A program made the position numbers and the translations under genes. Below the pieces are notes generated by a model. That model saw only the letters and a list, made by a program, of their open reading frames with translations. It did not search any database and was not told where the DNA came from. From Phymatolithon calcareum (taxonomy: Eukaryota > Rhodophyta > Florideophyceae > Hapalidiales), in contig OZ345370.1 of NCBI GenBank assembly GCA_977006965.1, positions 1,116,001-1,180,000 on the forward strand: DNA of 64,000 nt, given 5' to 3'. Position 1 is the first letter of the stretch. Each line of letters starts with the position of its first letter. Of the stretch, positions 40,186 through 52,600 are shown one piece after another.

Positions 40186-41468
40186 GTGTGGTCCGCGAAA
40201 AAGGGCCTTCAGCCTTTCATCTAAATCCGAATAGCCCAGCTAACGAGCTTGGGTATTCTTCGAGGCTTCGAGGTCGATTCTCGATTCTTTCTAGACGCCA
40301 GGAGTATCCCCCTCGTAGTGGGTAAATTTCATAAACAGTACAACTTTCTATTGTCGACAGGCTGTCCCAAAGACATATGCTTCAATAAGAGTCCGTCTCC
40401 GAAAAATCCGCATTCCCTTGCTTTACAACAAGCCGCACCCCTTTCGCGTCGAAAACCTTCCACCATGGCGCATTTCCATCTTGGGCATGTGTCTGTGCTC
40501 CGTGTGCCCAATGTCTACATGCGCACTGAACTCTGGGTTTGGAACCCATCTCCCGATGCGGACAACGAGGAGGACGATCTGCCTCCACCTTCTCCGCCTC
40601 TGTCCCCTCCGGCGCCCCCGATGGGCCCGCCTCACTTTCAAGCACCGCCGCCGCAAATGCCTCCCGGTTCAGGCCACCGATCCCCGAACCCCCGCCGCCC
40701 CAGTCGTCGTCTCGATCAGTCTGCTCCCCCCGCGCCTGTGCAAATGCTCATACTAAACGACTCTACAATGAAGTCAGCTTCAGTCTCACTTCGGAATTAG
40801 ACTACAGATTCCACGCTAGCTGGTTACCATAAACAGGGTTCAGCACAAGATTTCCAAACCTCGCCTTACTTCCTCGTGCTATCACTCCCGGAACATCCGG
40901 GAAGACATTCTACTTTCCTAATTCCTTTTTCTGTTCTCTAGATATTGTCCGCAATGGGGCATCCCAATATTTGGTAGCTAGAAGGACCTGTTGGCTTTCT
41001 GGACAGAAGTCCAAATGAGTAACCTGTTCGCTGCGAAGAAAGAGTATCTACACAGGACATTCTCTTCAATACTGTGTCAGACTCAATATATTGCCGAAGA
41101 ATGCTTTACCCACGATATCCGAGAGTACTTCACGCACAATAAATCGTACAATGTCCTCATCCGCACTGCTTTTCATAAATTCGTCTCATATTAGCAATGT
41201 CCCATATCCTCCTGTGACAGATCTCGGATGCAATGACCCCACAGCCGTCGATATTGGTTCATTTTTCTAAACAGTCAATGAGCTAGTACGTACACGGGGT
41301 CATCTATCATTTGCGCCTTTCGAAATACGCCTGCATGGTGTACAATATTACAGATGGTCAATGTCTGGCACCTCATTTCGGGTCTCAAAAATATCGTACA
41401 TTTAGCATATTCGTCAAATATTCAAAAAAAGGATATATATGGTTCTTTTAGCATATTTCTGATTTTTT
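40186..41468. other. Decayed interval with a proline-rich frame
   Basis: An ATG at 40465 begins a 111-codon plus-strand frame, MAHFHLGHVSVLRVPNVYMR. It passes into an acidic patch (DADNEEDD) and a Pro-rich run with PPSPPLSPPAPP, ending at 40800. I recognise no family. It could be a remnant of element gene coding sequence or chance. A further frame at 40991-41194 is unassigned. No RNA gene is seen. Confidence 0.35.
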
Positions 41469-42020
41469 GCTCCCCCGGTGTATCCAGTTTCCCACTTTAG
41501 CCACGTTCACTAAACACGTATAAACTCTTATGTCCTGTGGGACGTGTTTATCCTTCTGCCGCAGCCTGCCGGGGAGGCCGCGCGCGCCAAAGACGACTGG
41601 AAACGCCGCTTGTGCGCAGATAATTGCTGAAAGCGCGGCGCGAGCACCAAATTCAACTGAAAGTGCATCGAGCGCGTCAAGGACGATAGCGATTGCGTCA
41701 CGCACTGCGAGAACTACTGGAAAGGAAAGAATCGAGCCGAGGACTACCGTACTGAAAACGCAGTGGACGCGCCAACCGTCTCCTGACGCACTTCGTCATG
41801 TTCACACGAGGATTTTTCAGTAGTCTTCAAACCGCGTAAATAGGAATCGCAATTTGGAATATGATACAGGACGGCTAAATAGGAGACATATGATATTCGC
41901 CCAAATCCAAGAAGCCCGTTTCAAAAATTTCCCGAAATCGTGCGACCAATAAAATTCCAGAAAATTTGCTTCCAAATTGGGCTCAAATAGGAACGCCGAA
42001 TTGGGAATTTTGACAACCCC
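41469..42020. repeat. Long member of the dispersed TTGTCAAAATTCCC / CCCCCGGTGTAT repeat
   Basis: Left end GCTCCCCCGGTGTATC and right end GGGAATTTTGACAACCCC are the reverse complement of the ends of the 166-base repeat at 17865-18030. Its middle (41550-41790) contains degenerate ~30-base repeats that leave frames open on both strands, giving Ala/Thr/Ser-rich translations that I do not regard as a gene. Confidence 0.5.
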
Positions 42021-42276
42021 TATTCTGTAGTTTCAGATACTGGAAGAGCTGTCCACTCGAGTTATAGAGTCCAATCAAAATCAGCAGTGTCATGGTTCCA
42101 CTGCTGCGACAATAGAGGAAACTCGAGAGGACAATTTGTAGTCTATACAATCAACCCTCGATAACTGGATGGCTTCTGTCTGTGGGGGGGCAGGAATCCA
42201 GATATCGAGAATACTCCAGGAGTAAATTTATATCATATCGCAGAAAATACACGTGTCTCTCAGTTTCTACAGACTG

Positions 42277-44385
42277 TCAGACTCTATGAAAGAAATCAGT
42301 AATTCGACGCTGTTGCATCGCCAAGCACTTCTCCTTTCGCAGCCTCATCTGAGCGTGCACCACAGCCCGTATGGCCGAGCAGTCCAAGATTTCGCCATCT
42401 TTCAGCACTCTCTTCGTGATGAACAGCGTCTTCAGTTGCTCTGATATTGTGGGAAGCTCTTCGAAAGTGTCATCATCACTTTTCACATCTTCTTCCAAAG
42501 CTTCCACGTCCCGCCTCTGATTCATCATTCCCAAAGCATCTTCCACGAGTTCGTCCACCGACATCTGCTGGACAAAAGGCTCTTATTTATCACGGTTCAG
42601 AAGATTTGAGATGCCCATCCGTGATGCAGCTAGCGCTAATACATTCATCAAGTTTTCGAGGTCACTTTCTGTTTTGTCAACGACATATTCTTGACTGAAA
42701 TTGTCATCGCTCAATTTATTGTGTAACATCCTTGTTTTCTTAAATGATTTCCCCTGGAAAGTCGTCTCATATTTGCGAACCCCAGCGTATTGCAATCAGT
42801 TGGTCAATGCCGTTAATGCCTTTCACTCCAGTGTGAATTAAGTCCAATTCTCGGCTGTATTGTACCTTTCTGTATCACTTTTTGAAGGAGGCGATAATTC
42901 CAGCATCTAAAGGCTGAAGTTTTGACCTTTTTTGCCGACAGAAACACAATTTCTACATTTATGAGCTGTGGCTGATTTTCTGGCGTTCCGTGAGGGCTGG
43001 CGTTGTCAAGGAGCAGTCTGACTTTCCGGTTTAGCGTGGTTCCAATGTATTTATCAAAAATATTCAGCCAAGATTGAAATAAGTCCGAGCGATCCATGCT
43101 TTTGTGTTGTACGAGTAATCAAAGCCGAGTTCTTCACCGCTTTTCCCACGAAAGAAGCGCGGCTTCTTTGATTTCCGATTATCATTAAAGGGTCCATCAG
43201 CATTCGCACAGAAAAAATGTAGTAGTATGGATGCGTGGCCTTCAGGCCTTGTTTTTCCGCGACCATTACGGCCTTCAGGGGCTTACACTCAGTGCCTTCG
43301 TCCTCGCCGGCCTCTCGCCTTAGGATTAATTGTAGTATGATAAGACCGATTTGGTAGCATATGGCGGGCTTTCGCCGCCAGCCTTCAGAAAAAGGGGCAA
43401 CCCGTGTTTGGTCCAGATCGACCGTTTTCCGTTCCAACCTTCGCGGTCCTTTCGCCTCAGGGAAGGCCTCGCGTACGACTTTGATTCTGCGCCGTCGGTC
43501 AAGCCTCGGTCCTCGGAGCCTTGCCCTTGTGTTTGCGTACGGACATTGGTGTCCTCTTGCGATTAGACCCCAAGTCCGTGCGTGTGTTGTTGATTGCTCT
43601 GCCGTAAACCTCTATTTGGAGAGACCTTTCGCTAGAGTCTTGCACGGCCTTTCCGGCCAACCGTTCCCGGACTACTCTGTTTCGAAGATCCGCCGATCTG
43701 CGCCACCACAACAAATATGTCAACATCACCTTGTCTTTCTTGCGTCCATTCATCTGCTCAAGTGCTATAGTTTTGGAAGGGGCCAGGCGATAAAAAAGGC
43801 CAGTTTCGTAAGCGTTCCAAATGTCGTTGATGTTATAGTTTTTAAGTTTCTCATGCAATTCAGGAAGGATTCCCTGGATACGACGGTCATCATCATCGTT
43901 GTATTCACCGTGTAGAGTGAACGCATTTCGTTTAAAGCGCTTCTGAAGTTTCTCCAGCCACTCAGAGGAAAACGTAAAGAGATTTGATCCTCTGGTGACC
44001 GCTTGGCATTAATTCCTTCGAGAATGCGGCGGCCTTGCATTTTGGTCATTTTACCATTTACAAAAACTTTCTCGGTATGCATAGAGCGAACGCAATTGGC
44101 TAGGCACTGTTCGAGCTCTGGATTCTTTCCCATTCTGTGGCGCTTCAAATGACTTGAAGTGTTCACGGACAACGTTGATGGAGAACAAATAATTCTCGAA
44201 ATTACTGGCTGGATGGGTGGAGCAGCGAGCCGTAAATGCTGTTGTGCCCATAATGCCAGTTCCCTCTTAGAGCCTGAACGTCCCTCAGATTTGCGGCGTT
44301 CATTTTCGGCAGCAATTATTGCTTTCTGATCCTGGGCCGGAGAATTTAGTTGCTGTCCCCGTCTAGACGGAAGAGAGTTCGGCAT
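42277..44385 (-). pseudogene. Pogo/Tigger transposase, multiply broken
   Basis: From the start (MPNSLPSRRGQQ) an N-terminal helix-turn-helix region includes SKRELALWAQQHLRL. Next is WNAYETGLFYRLAPSKTI, where the usual DETGLFY has Tyr in place of the first catalytic Asp, then GRKKDKVMLTYLL. About 480 bases of GGCCTT-rich DNA (roughly 43225-43715) interrupt here. The protein resumes with FFCANADGPFN, KKPRFFRGKS and DYSYNTKAWMDRSDLFQSWL. VRLLLDNASPHG carries the second Asp and QPLDAGIIASFKK the third, in shifted frames. The last piece (42564-42277) ends RRITDFFHRV, the classic Tigger C-terminus. At least four frameshifts and the lost Asp make it inactive. Confidence 0.85.
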
Positions 44386-46825
44386 CGTGGATAGTCACAC
44401 AGTGCGAAGCTCGGAGAGAAAGGGGCGAGTAGATTTTGTTTGTCGGTAGCGCTACCTGGTCTCGCTATTAATGAAGGAATTAAGTTTATCAATACGGCAA
44501 TGCGCAAATAATATGACAGTCGTTCACAATCCTGGACTAATCGAGAGCAATACTCAGATGCAGTAGAGATAATCTGCCCAGAAAAATTAGAAATCTATTT
44601 GTGTGGGGTTTGAAATGAACAATTTGGTACACTGGCTGTGGTCGGATTGTTCCTTGGCAAAAAGCTGAGGGCGCCGCGAAGCGGCGACCTTTATAGAAAA
44701 AGAATTGGATCAAAGAATGACTTGGCAGTATAAGAAATGGATCAATGGAAGAATATTACAGTGTAAGCACATGTAAGCTGAAAGCAATGTAAAGCATCTG
44801 TAAGCAGCGATTCTAGGGTTTGTCCTTGGAGATCCTTCATGGTGTAAGTCCGCATCGAAACCTACGGTACTGTAATGAGTGTAATGCTATCTGTAAAGGC
44901 TTGCTGTAAATGCAAGCTGTTTAGGAAATGGAGATTATGATAGTGGCGTTGGACGCCACAATTTAGAGCGGCAAAATTTTCTAGACTCATCCTTTTAAGA
45001 GTCCCAAACGCATTAACGTCTATCCAGTCTGTTGTCCTGTCCTTACGCCGCCAACGCTACAATAGTTTGTAATGCAAAGATATTTAATCAACAGAATGCA
45101 ACTAGAATCATAGCTCTATTGTGAACTGAGAGTTCGCACAACTTAAAGCAACAAACATATTCGCAATTCGTTGTGCCCGCTCGCAATCATCGCCCTAGAC
45201 CCGGATGACAATCGTCAGCCTCCCAAAATGCGAAATCTTTTCCAAATGTACTCATATTGAATCTCAGCGTTGTTCAAACAGTAGCCGGGCGAGACAGTGA
45301 TTCGCCAACTGTCGTTGTCGTACATGGGGACACCAAGATAGCAAATGCTGACGCCAAATCAGGCCCCATTGCCAGACAAATGCTTCACGCACACGGTGCC
45401 TTGCTACGCTGGGTGACACAACTATAGAGCCAGAAAAGAATGGAGTGCAGTTCCCAAACAGTGATGGATCATCCGACAAAGTCACGAAAGAAGTAAGAAG
45501 CACCGCCAGTATCAGTGATACTGCGGAGTTTTCGCGAGGATACTGGCCCAGATGGCGGAGGCAGCCGATGTTGACGTGCTAATTGCGGCAATCGATGCGA
45601 AACACTCGGCGAATCTGAGAATCCAGGTGACAGAGAAGCGGATTGTGATGCGATTTTATAAATTCAAGTAATTGAAATTGACGTTAGGCTCGTAGGAACT
45701 GTCGGCTCGGAACTGCAACATCACTGGATGATCTGGGGGATATCGATGTATCAGTGGATACCTGCGTAAATGTTGCGCCTGCTATGAACCAACTGTGCTA
45801 AAAACGTGCTTGCCGCGGGTAGGGTTGGAGAATCTGACGAGTAGTCAGGTGGTATCGCACTCTTAGACATACTCACAGAAGTCCCAAAACTGCGGTCGGA
45901 GTTGGGAATATGGACGCCGTTGACAGCGACAGGCTTTACGCAATGGATGTAGGGGAGATAGTCCCACCGGATGGTACAACGATAAAGACGGAAACGGCTG
46001 GAGCGCTTTTCGCTGATGGCGACAGACCGACCGGAAAAGCTACTAACGTAGATGGAGGCTCCGCGGATAACAGCGATACAGCGGGGCTTGCGCGGGCCAA
46101 GTGTGGCGGGGGGTTGCTGATATTGACATGCTGAATGCGGTGATTGATACCGACATACTTACTGACGCTGAAAACTTGGGTGACAAAGAAGATACTGGCG
46201 AAAGCATTGTGCAAATCTTCACAGTTATAATTGTGGATGGGACGGCACTGACGAGATTGCGCTTGTCAGGACTTCAGACGGCTGCAGGGACACATGTGCA
46301 GCTGTAAAGAGCTGGGTCGCTGATCTCTTCGCAGACATCCCCATACGCAGATTATGTGGTAGTTAAGATCATGTTTGACGGCACTGTCGGGATTGGGATT
46401 GCTGCTGATATGTATAGCTGCGTGCTGGTGCATTGTCCACAGTCCATGTAGACGTGGTTGGTAATAATATGCGCACACACTCGAAAACTCTTACAGATGT
46501 CGGGCCGCCATGGAGATGGAGGGAATAGAAGGCACATTCCGCGGCGGGATGATCTGCGCTCACATCATTTCTCGATATGATGGCATTCGGTCTTCTGGAC
46601 GTAAGTGCACACGTGCAGAATATGCTTCGTGCCACTTACTCAAAATTTTCATAAAATTTAAGCTATGCGTCGTACCTCCGCCGTCAGGATATTCTACTAA
46701 TTGAGTGTTCTGAATATCTTAAAATATCGATAAATTTTGGGGTAAAAGGTATTCGTGGACGCGCGCAATATTCTGAAAACCGAGGATATACGCTTGAAGA
46801 GGATCCAGTTATCGAGGGTTAACTG
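44386..46825. other. Unexplained 2.4 kb inside the pogo element
   Basis: Pogo elements rarely need more than their transposase, yet 2.4 kb lies between its 5' end and the right inverted repeat. At 44770-44920 short GTAAGC/TGTAA words recur. From about 45280 to 46310 the DNA leaves several frames open in pieces (for example 45910-46134 +, rich in Asp, Gly and Thr) without a recognisable domain. It may be a second decayed gene or a nested insertion. Confidence 0.4.
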
Positions 46826-46827
46826 TA

Positions 46828-49222
46828 CCCGATTTTTTCAAGATCAAAATTGACGCAGCCTGGATGCAACCTCATTGGTCTCCGCAACTCAACTAAGCTT
46901 GCAAAACTGTGCGCCGTAGATATTATACAGTTTTGGACTGAAAACAAATCGCTATCTGAGACATTAATATCCACTGTAGTTCCGACTTGTTATTTAGAAT
47001 CTTTGATCACTCCGTTCATTCCAATGGAGAAAGCAGATGAACGTAATACTTATGTTCTCTGTTCCTAATCTAGTCTATTGTAATCTTCTCAGGAAAATAT
47101 GAATATTATACATTCACGAATCCGGTGTTCTCTTTGTTGGATCAGTATCTCTTAGAAACTGCTGGCTTTTGGACGCATTCATTAGCAAGTCTCTTTCACA
47201 GCTTTTAATGAGTCATTCTTGGTGGAACCACCACTTCTGACATGCAAGAAAAATAGTGCAGATCCACTTGGATGACCGCTGTGCCTAAATTGATTTTCTA
47301 CCATCATTGTTTAGCTGTTTATGACCGATGCTGTTAATAATCAGGACTCATCCATTCTCCCGTATTGTATTCTAACAGTAATACAATGCGATAGAAAGGT
47401 CATTCGCGTGAGTGGAAGAATATGAACGCAGGCTCTAAGTACGAGAAATCTGAAAGGGGAACACTTTACACATGTAAAGACTGGCTCCGGACTGGTAGTT
47501 TCTCGGGTCTATGTAAAAATCCAGTGCTACATGCGAATTTATACTCATATTCTTAGACTCGGCGACTTTTCTGGGAGTCATTCTGTAGGTCGATTATTTT
47601 CTTGCTCATTTTTAATAGTTCACTCTCCATCTGCTTCTCTTGATTCTCTCAGCTTCTTGAACCCCAACTTTCGTGCGCTCATTGCTTTCAACTTCGAATG
47701 CAGGCGAGCGTTCTCCTGCTGGAGATTCTTCCCATAAGTGAATGTCTGACGGATATAGCGGAAGTTTGTAGATAGGATCCAGACATCCTCAAGATACACT
47801 GCAGAAAAATTCGGGACGAATGCATGGGTAGTTTTTGTCATGCGCACTCATAAATCCACTATTCCCAATAGAAGAGGTTACTACTTGGTTCATCCTTAAA
47901 TATTTAAGGATGTATTCAGAAATCTTAGTAAATGCGCTTATCGTACGACTCAGATCGTACCAGAATTTAACTCACCTCTTATTTCAAAACTGGCCGAAAC
48001 CGTGTACTGCAATCAGCCCAGTCAGATCCCTGAAAACACACAAAGCCCTGTCATAACAGTGCTCTACTGCTATAGTGAGATAAATGAGCTGTTACACTCC
48101 CTTCAGATCCTCCCTCAACAATTCCCACATTCAAGTCTTATGCATTTGATTTCCATAAGCCGTGCACTCTGAAATCGCATCGACTTTGGGGAACAGGATA
48201 AATAGTGGAAAATAGTGATCTATTCCTAAATCTCCCTCTTTCTACGCTTACTGTCGGTGACTTTGAAGAGCTTTCACTGGCTCTGGATCCCGCCCATTAA
48301 TCAGATTCACTGCCTCACTCGCTAATTGGTACTCGTGCAAACGTTTTGCACACTTTCAGCATCGACAGGAAGATGTATCTAGTAGCGCATCACGGAAAAG
48401 GCGAAGACTCCCAGAATTGATAGGAGTCCAGCTTTGGATTCCATATCGCCACAGATTGGGGGAATCATAGGCAGATTTCTCGTGTCATTCTGTTCAGAAG
48501 TTGCAGTCCTACTGAAAAACACGTACCTGGATCTATTGCGCTCCCAGGTGGGGGAAGCATCTATAAACATCCCAGAAGACTATGTATTAAGCTCTAAATC
48601 TCAAGCTGGTTTGATGTTTCGTGCTGTGGGCACATCCTGCTTCGAGGTTGTACAAGCTCCATTGCTGTGCGTTTGTTTCAAAGTCTTGAGGTCTGATGGC
48701 CATGATTACACGTCTGGAAACCCCATAGATCGACATGCAAGTTGCACACGGCTTGGAGTCAAAGGAAATATACATTGCTCATGTATTGGATCGACTCTAC
48801 ACCTCTTCAAGCAACACGAACCCAATTCTGTCGATCATGAAGATCGCGTTTACGCCACTGGCATGCGGCGAGTAATAACTGCTGTGTCCAATTCATTCAA
48901 CATACCCGAGGTCACAGCTGGAAAGCAAATTGCTTGTTTCTTTCTTTCGGCAACCGAAACTGAATTCCAGCTCTCTTCCAAAATTGTATTTTCAACAAAA
49001 TGGCGCCATTATTTTTGTTGCGTGCTCTGAAAATCGACCAGACTCTCGAGACGTTTTGCTGGTTCCCGTCAGGCATATGACTAACGGCTTGTAAGAAACA
49101 TCTGTGCATTTTTGACACTATCATTTCTCTAGACTGTCATCATACTTGCACAATAGCGATACTTCGTCCAGAGCGAGCCGACAATGACGCGTTGCAAGGT
49201 AACTTTACAGTTCACGCATCAG
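46828..49222. other. Decayed interval right of the pogo element
   Basis: No recognised gene. The longest frame, 48434-49030 (+, 198 codons, TTG start), reads protein-like in places (ACFFLSATETEFQLSSKIV). Similarity to the other element genes could not be established. A minus-strand frame at 47620-47847 has a basic heptad-like stretch (NLQQENARLHSKLKAM). The right end abuts the breakpoint of the duplication at 49223. Confidence 0.35.
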
Positions 49223-50417
49223 AAGAAATGCGCGTCCAAACGGTGACACAGAAGAAAAGCCAAGGCTAATGCTCGCGAATCGGCGAGCATTAAAAAGATA
49301 AGTAGAGGTGAAGCCGTGTGAATCAAATCCAAATCAATTGGCAAGCCATCAAAAACGAGGGCAGCAGTGAAGAAAACTGCATCACAAGAAGTATCCAAGA
49401 GACCAAAGGCAACTATACGTCGTGTGGCATTTACCGACGAGCTGGATTCCGTCGAAGAGGTTGTGCGCCCGTCGTCGTCAGGTCGCCGAGCCGTTCGCCT
49501 GACACGTGCACTAGGTCTTAAATCGGCTTTACGTCGCCTACGCTCTCCCCCATCGGCGAATCTGTCCTCACGTTCGACAATTAAGAAAGCCCTAGTGGCT
49601 ATACCAGCGGTCGTCCCAACACATCCAACACTTGGTTTGAAAGCTGAAGGTGCCGCATGGTCTGCGAACGGGTTCTGGAGCGCGGGGCAGGTTGCTGCCT
49701 ACGAACGGATGAGGGGCACTGTGGCGGGAGATCGACTGGACTATTGGGCGGCGGTGGCGAGCGGTGTAGCTCGTCGAACAGCGGAAGAGTGTCATGCTCG
49801 TTAGGTGGCGTCACGGGTGTCACCGGTGAAGCGTGCACCAAGTACGACAGTCCGCGTTTCGAAAACAATATTGAAACCCGAGACTGCGGCGCAAATTGTT
49901 CGGGTGGCACCGGCCAAAGAACACCGTAACACAGCAAATTTCAGGACTAATATGAGGCGAATTGCGGCTGCTGCTGCAAGATCAGCAGGTGATGCCGAGT
50001 TTGAGCCAGGGCTTACGGACGCGGAGGCCTCCTGTTCGCATATGGCGCCTCGGTTTGCAGCTCCTGACTTGCCGGACGGCACGCTGGGATCTCTCATCCG
50101 TGAAAAGCGCAAGGAGCTAGATGAGGCTAGACGGATTGAGACTCCGGAAATCCTGGCGCGGGATCGCGCTGTTGGTCTAACTGAGGCGGACAAAATCGTA
50201 GCCTTATTCAAAAAGCGCCTCGCGAAGGCTGCGAGACGAAAATATGAGCAAGCGTCTGCGGCAGTGTGGGACTTGCGTTGGGAAGTGAGGTGGAAACTCC
50301 TGAGCGGGTTGAATACGAGGAAGATCTCGATTTCTACTTTAGAGAGCGAACGTTATTGTGAAAATCGCGGTAACCATACAGGCGGCTCTTTTATCCATTG
50401 CGAAAAGATGTTATAAA
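49223..50417 (+). pseudogene. Partial KNL2 duplicate containing the SANT domain
   Basis: Aligns without large gaps to KNL2 from codon ~490 to its 3' flank. The SANT block FWSAGQVAAYERMR and YWAAVASGV is present, but the Trp codon in HARWAAS is a TAG here (49802-49804). The frame continues afterwards to 50416 with many substitutions and a deletion near the C-terminus (around 50270). No SANTA domain is included, because the duplication starts inside the gene. It ends where the copia element is inserted. Confidence 0.85.
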
Positions 50418-50680
50418 TGTTGGCTCAGTCGCTGGCGCCAGTAACACATACGCCTCCTTCATTCAGAGAGTAACGCTTCGAAGCGCTACGGTAAATCGTA
50501 AGCAACACGGAGAAAAATTACCGCAAGCCGTACCCCCAAGGAACGACACAATCCAAGCACTTGCGAAACACACGACCACAGCGCCGAGATGAGCGACGCT
50601 GCCAAGCCAACAGAACACAAGACATCGAACCACATCTGGCGAATCCCCGAGCGGGAACACAGAATAGCGCGCACAGTACG

Positions 50681-51520
50681 ATGGATCTCACGAGTATCAT
50701 CGCCCTACCACAACTCACGAAGTCCAACTACCCCCGTTGGCACCAAGCCGTAACATCTATTGCCGAAGAGCACAACATCGAAGCCCGCCTGCTGGCCGAG
50801 GTCCCCATCCCTCCAGGGCCGGTAAATGAGACTCCCAATACGCACAGATACAGAAAAAAGCAACACATCTCCTCTTATCCACCATCTTCGACTATATGGC
50901 ACTCGAACTTGGTGACGAAATCCTAACTCAAATACCTCATGAAATAATGTCAAACGTTAAGCGCTACTTTGATTCCAAGTGCGACGCTCAAGAACACGAG
51001 AAGCTCAACGCAAAAGCTGAAAACCGAACCGTAGAGGATGGCTTATCGATCACAGATTATATCAAGAAAAACTGTCAGATCCGCCAGGAAATGATACTCG
51101 CTATGTATCTCAACATTTCAAACGACCAACTCACAGTGAACTACGTAATCAAGGGATTGGAAACCCAGCCATCATATCTCAACCTTTCAAATTGCTCAGT
51201 CGCGCCCCATTGCTGCCATCAGCAATGCGTTGCAAACTGTTAAGCAACCAGTACCCGAGACTCTCGTCCTTCAAGATCCACGCCGATCCAGTCGTTACAA
51301 ATCAGGCCGAGAACCCGAAAAATGGTGGACTTATCACCAGTCAGATACTCAGAACACATCCGAATGCTACGCCGTCAAGAAGCGCGAAAAGGAGGAGCAA
51401 CGTCGTGCACGAAAATACAAGCCCTCCGTGCTCAAGAAAGAACCGCGTAAACAGCGCCGTGTCTATCAAGTCAATACGGAAACCGAATCGACCACGACCT
51501 CTGACAACGACTCCGATTAA
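50681..51520 (+). pseudogene. copia gag region
   Basis: ATG 50681 starts MDLTSIIALPQLTKSNYPRW, a typical copia gag beginning with the LxxxNYxxW signature. It is followed by a helical region in shifted frames (50896-51243, EIMSNVKRYFDSKCDAQEHE). The last piece (to 51520) has WWTYHQSDTQNTSEC, which looks like a zinc knuckle that has lost its first Cys and first spacing His, followed by a basic tail. At least two frameshifts. Confidence 0.75.
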
Positions 51521-52600
51521 ATCAACTCCACTGTCACTATCTATCATTTGGCCTCGGCTCCCAATGCGACATTCAACAAGCAACCCCAAATGACACAAAT
51601 TCCCAAGCCTTGGCATGTGCGAGTAGCAGACCAATCACGAGCTCGTACAACACACGCCGGTCCAATCACTATTTGCACAAAGCGCCAAGAAGACTAAAGA
51701 TAAAGGAAGCAGTCACAGCACCAACATTCAGAAACAATTTACTTTCTGTACCACAACTATGCGCCGATAACAACTCTCAAGTTCTGATGGATGCAAATAG
51801 AGCAGTTATTATCTCTAAATTCCCGTTAAGCAACGTTCTGGGTGAAGCACCGATCGAAGACGGTATATATCGACTGGACGTAGTCGAAAAATCAGCCAAT
51901 GGGGCCCGTACAGTCCCAATTAGCCATCATCAATTGGATTAGCCAGCCCCAAGATTGCACACTCGTCCAACTCCCGTGATTCAGGCGCAGCCAGTCCCAC
52001 GGAATTATCCAAGTTCCTACAACTCCGGAAACTATGGCAGCACAGCCACACGAAGACGACTTTCCAGATCTGCCCCACACGAAAAGGAAACAGTTCAGTG
52101 TGGTGTACGAGTGGCATATCCGCATGAACCACACCGCGCTTCGAAAGGTTTACGAGATGGCCAAAAAAAAGACAATGCGGGCATACCAGCGGCTTTAAAG
52201 TCCACTCCCATACGGATGGAATGCAGAGGATGTACAAGCGGTGCATTTCAACCTGCACCGCACCAGGGAAAACTTAAACGCCCCATACCGGGGCACACAG
52301 TCGCGTGTGACATCGCTGGTCCACTTCGCAAGACCCGCGGTGGATACCAGTGTTTCCTATCTTTCATTGAGCTGCACACGAGATATGCCCTTTCTTCCTC
52401 CTCAAGAGAAAAGAAGAATCACCATTGCATTTGAAATCTGGAGTAACTGCTATTACTCGCAACTTTAACGCCATTCCTCAAAGAATTCTTTGCGACAATG
52501 CGCGTGAATTCCTAACAAAAACTCTAACCGCGCTCTACTGAGCCAGTGGAATATTCCTGTGATGCAAAGACCCGACCCGGTATTTCGGGGCCACGGCTGA
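51521..52600 (+). pseudogene. copia protease/integrase region
   Basis: Starts with APTFRNNLLSVPQLC, the block just before the integrase zinc finger. EWHIRMNHTALRKVYEMA carries the two His of the HHCC finger and MECRGCTSGAFQ the two Cys. HTVACDIAGPLRKTRGGYQ holds the first catalytic Asp and RILCDNAREFL the second. The pieces lie in different frames. The end of the integrase core is not readable, and stops follow from about 52540. Confidence 0.75.

Larger units (their letters stand above)
42148..46825. mobile_element. Pogo/Tigger-type DNA transposon with intact termini
   Basis: The left end is CAATCAACCCTCGATAACTGGAT, and the reverse complement of the right end is CAGTTAACCCTCGATAACTGGAT, sharing AACCCTCGATAACTGGAT. 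Each end is flanked by TA (42146-42147 and 46826-46827), the target duplication of the Tc1/mariner/pogo superfamily. The element is 4678 bases and encodes a decayed pogo-type transposase on the minus strand. Confidence 0.88.

Noticed and set aside
40231-40300. Possible tRNA-like segment (GAGGTCGATTCTCGA resembling a T arm)
   Set aside because: No matching acceptor stem, D arm or anticodon loop could be laid out.
45910-46307. Asp/Gly/Thr-rich frames inside the pogo element as a gene
   Set aside because: Short, broken, and the composition suggests degenerate repeats; no domain is recognised.
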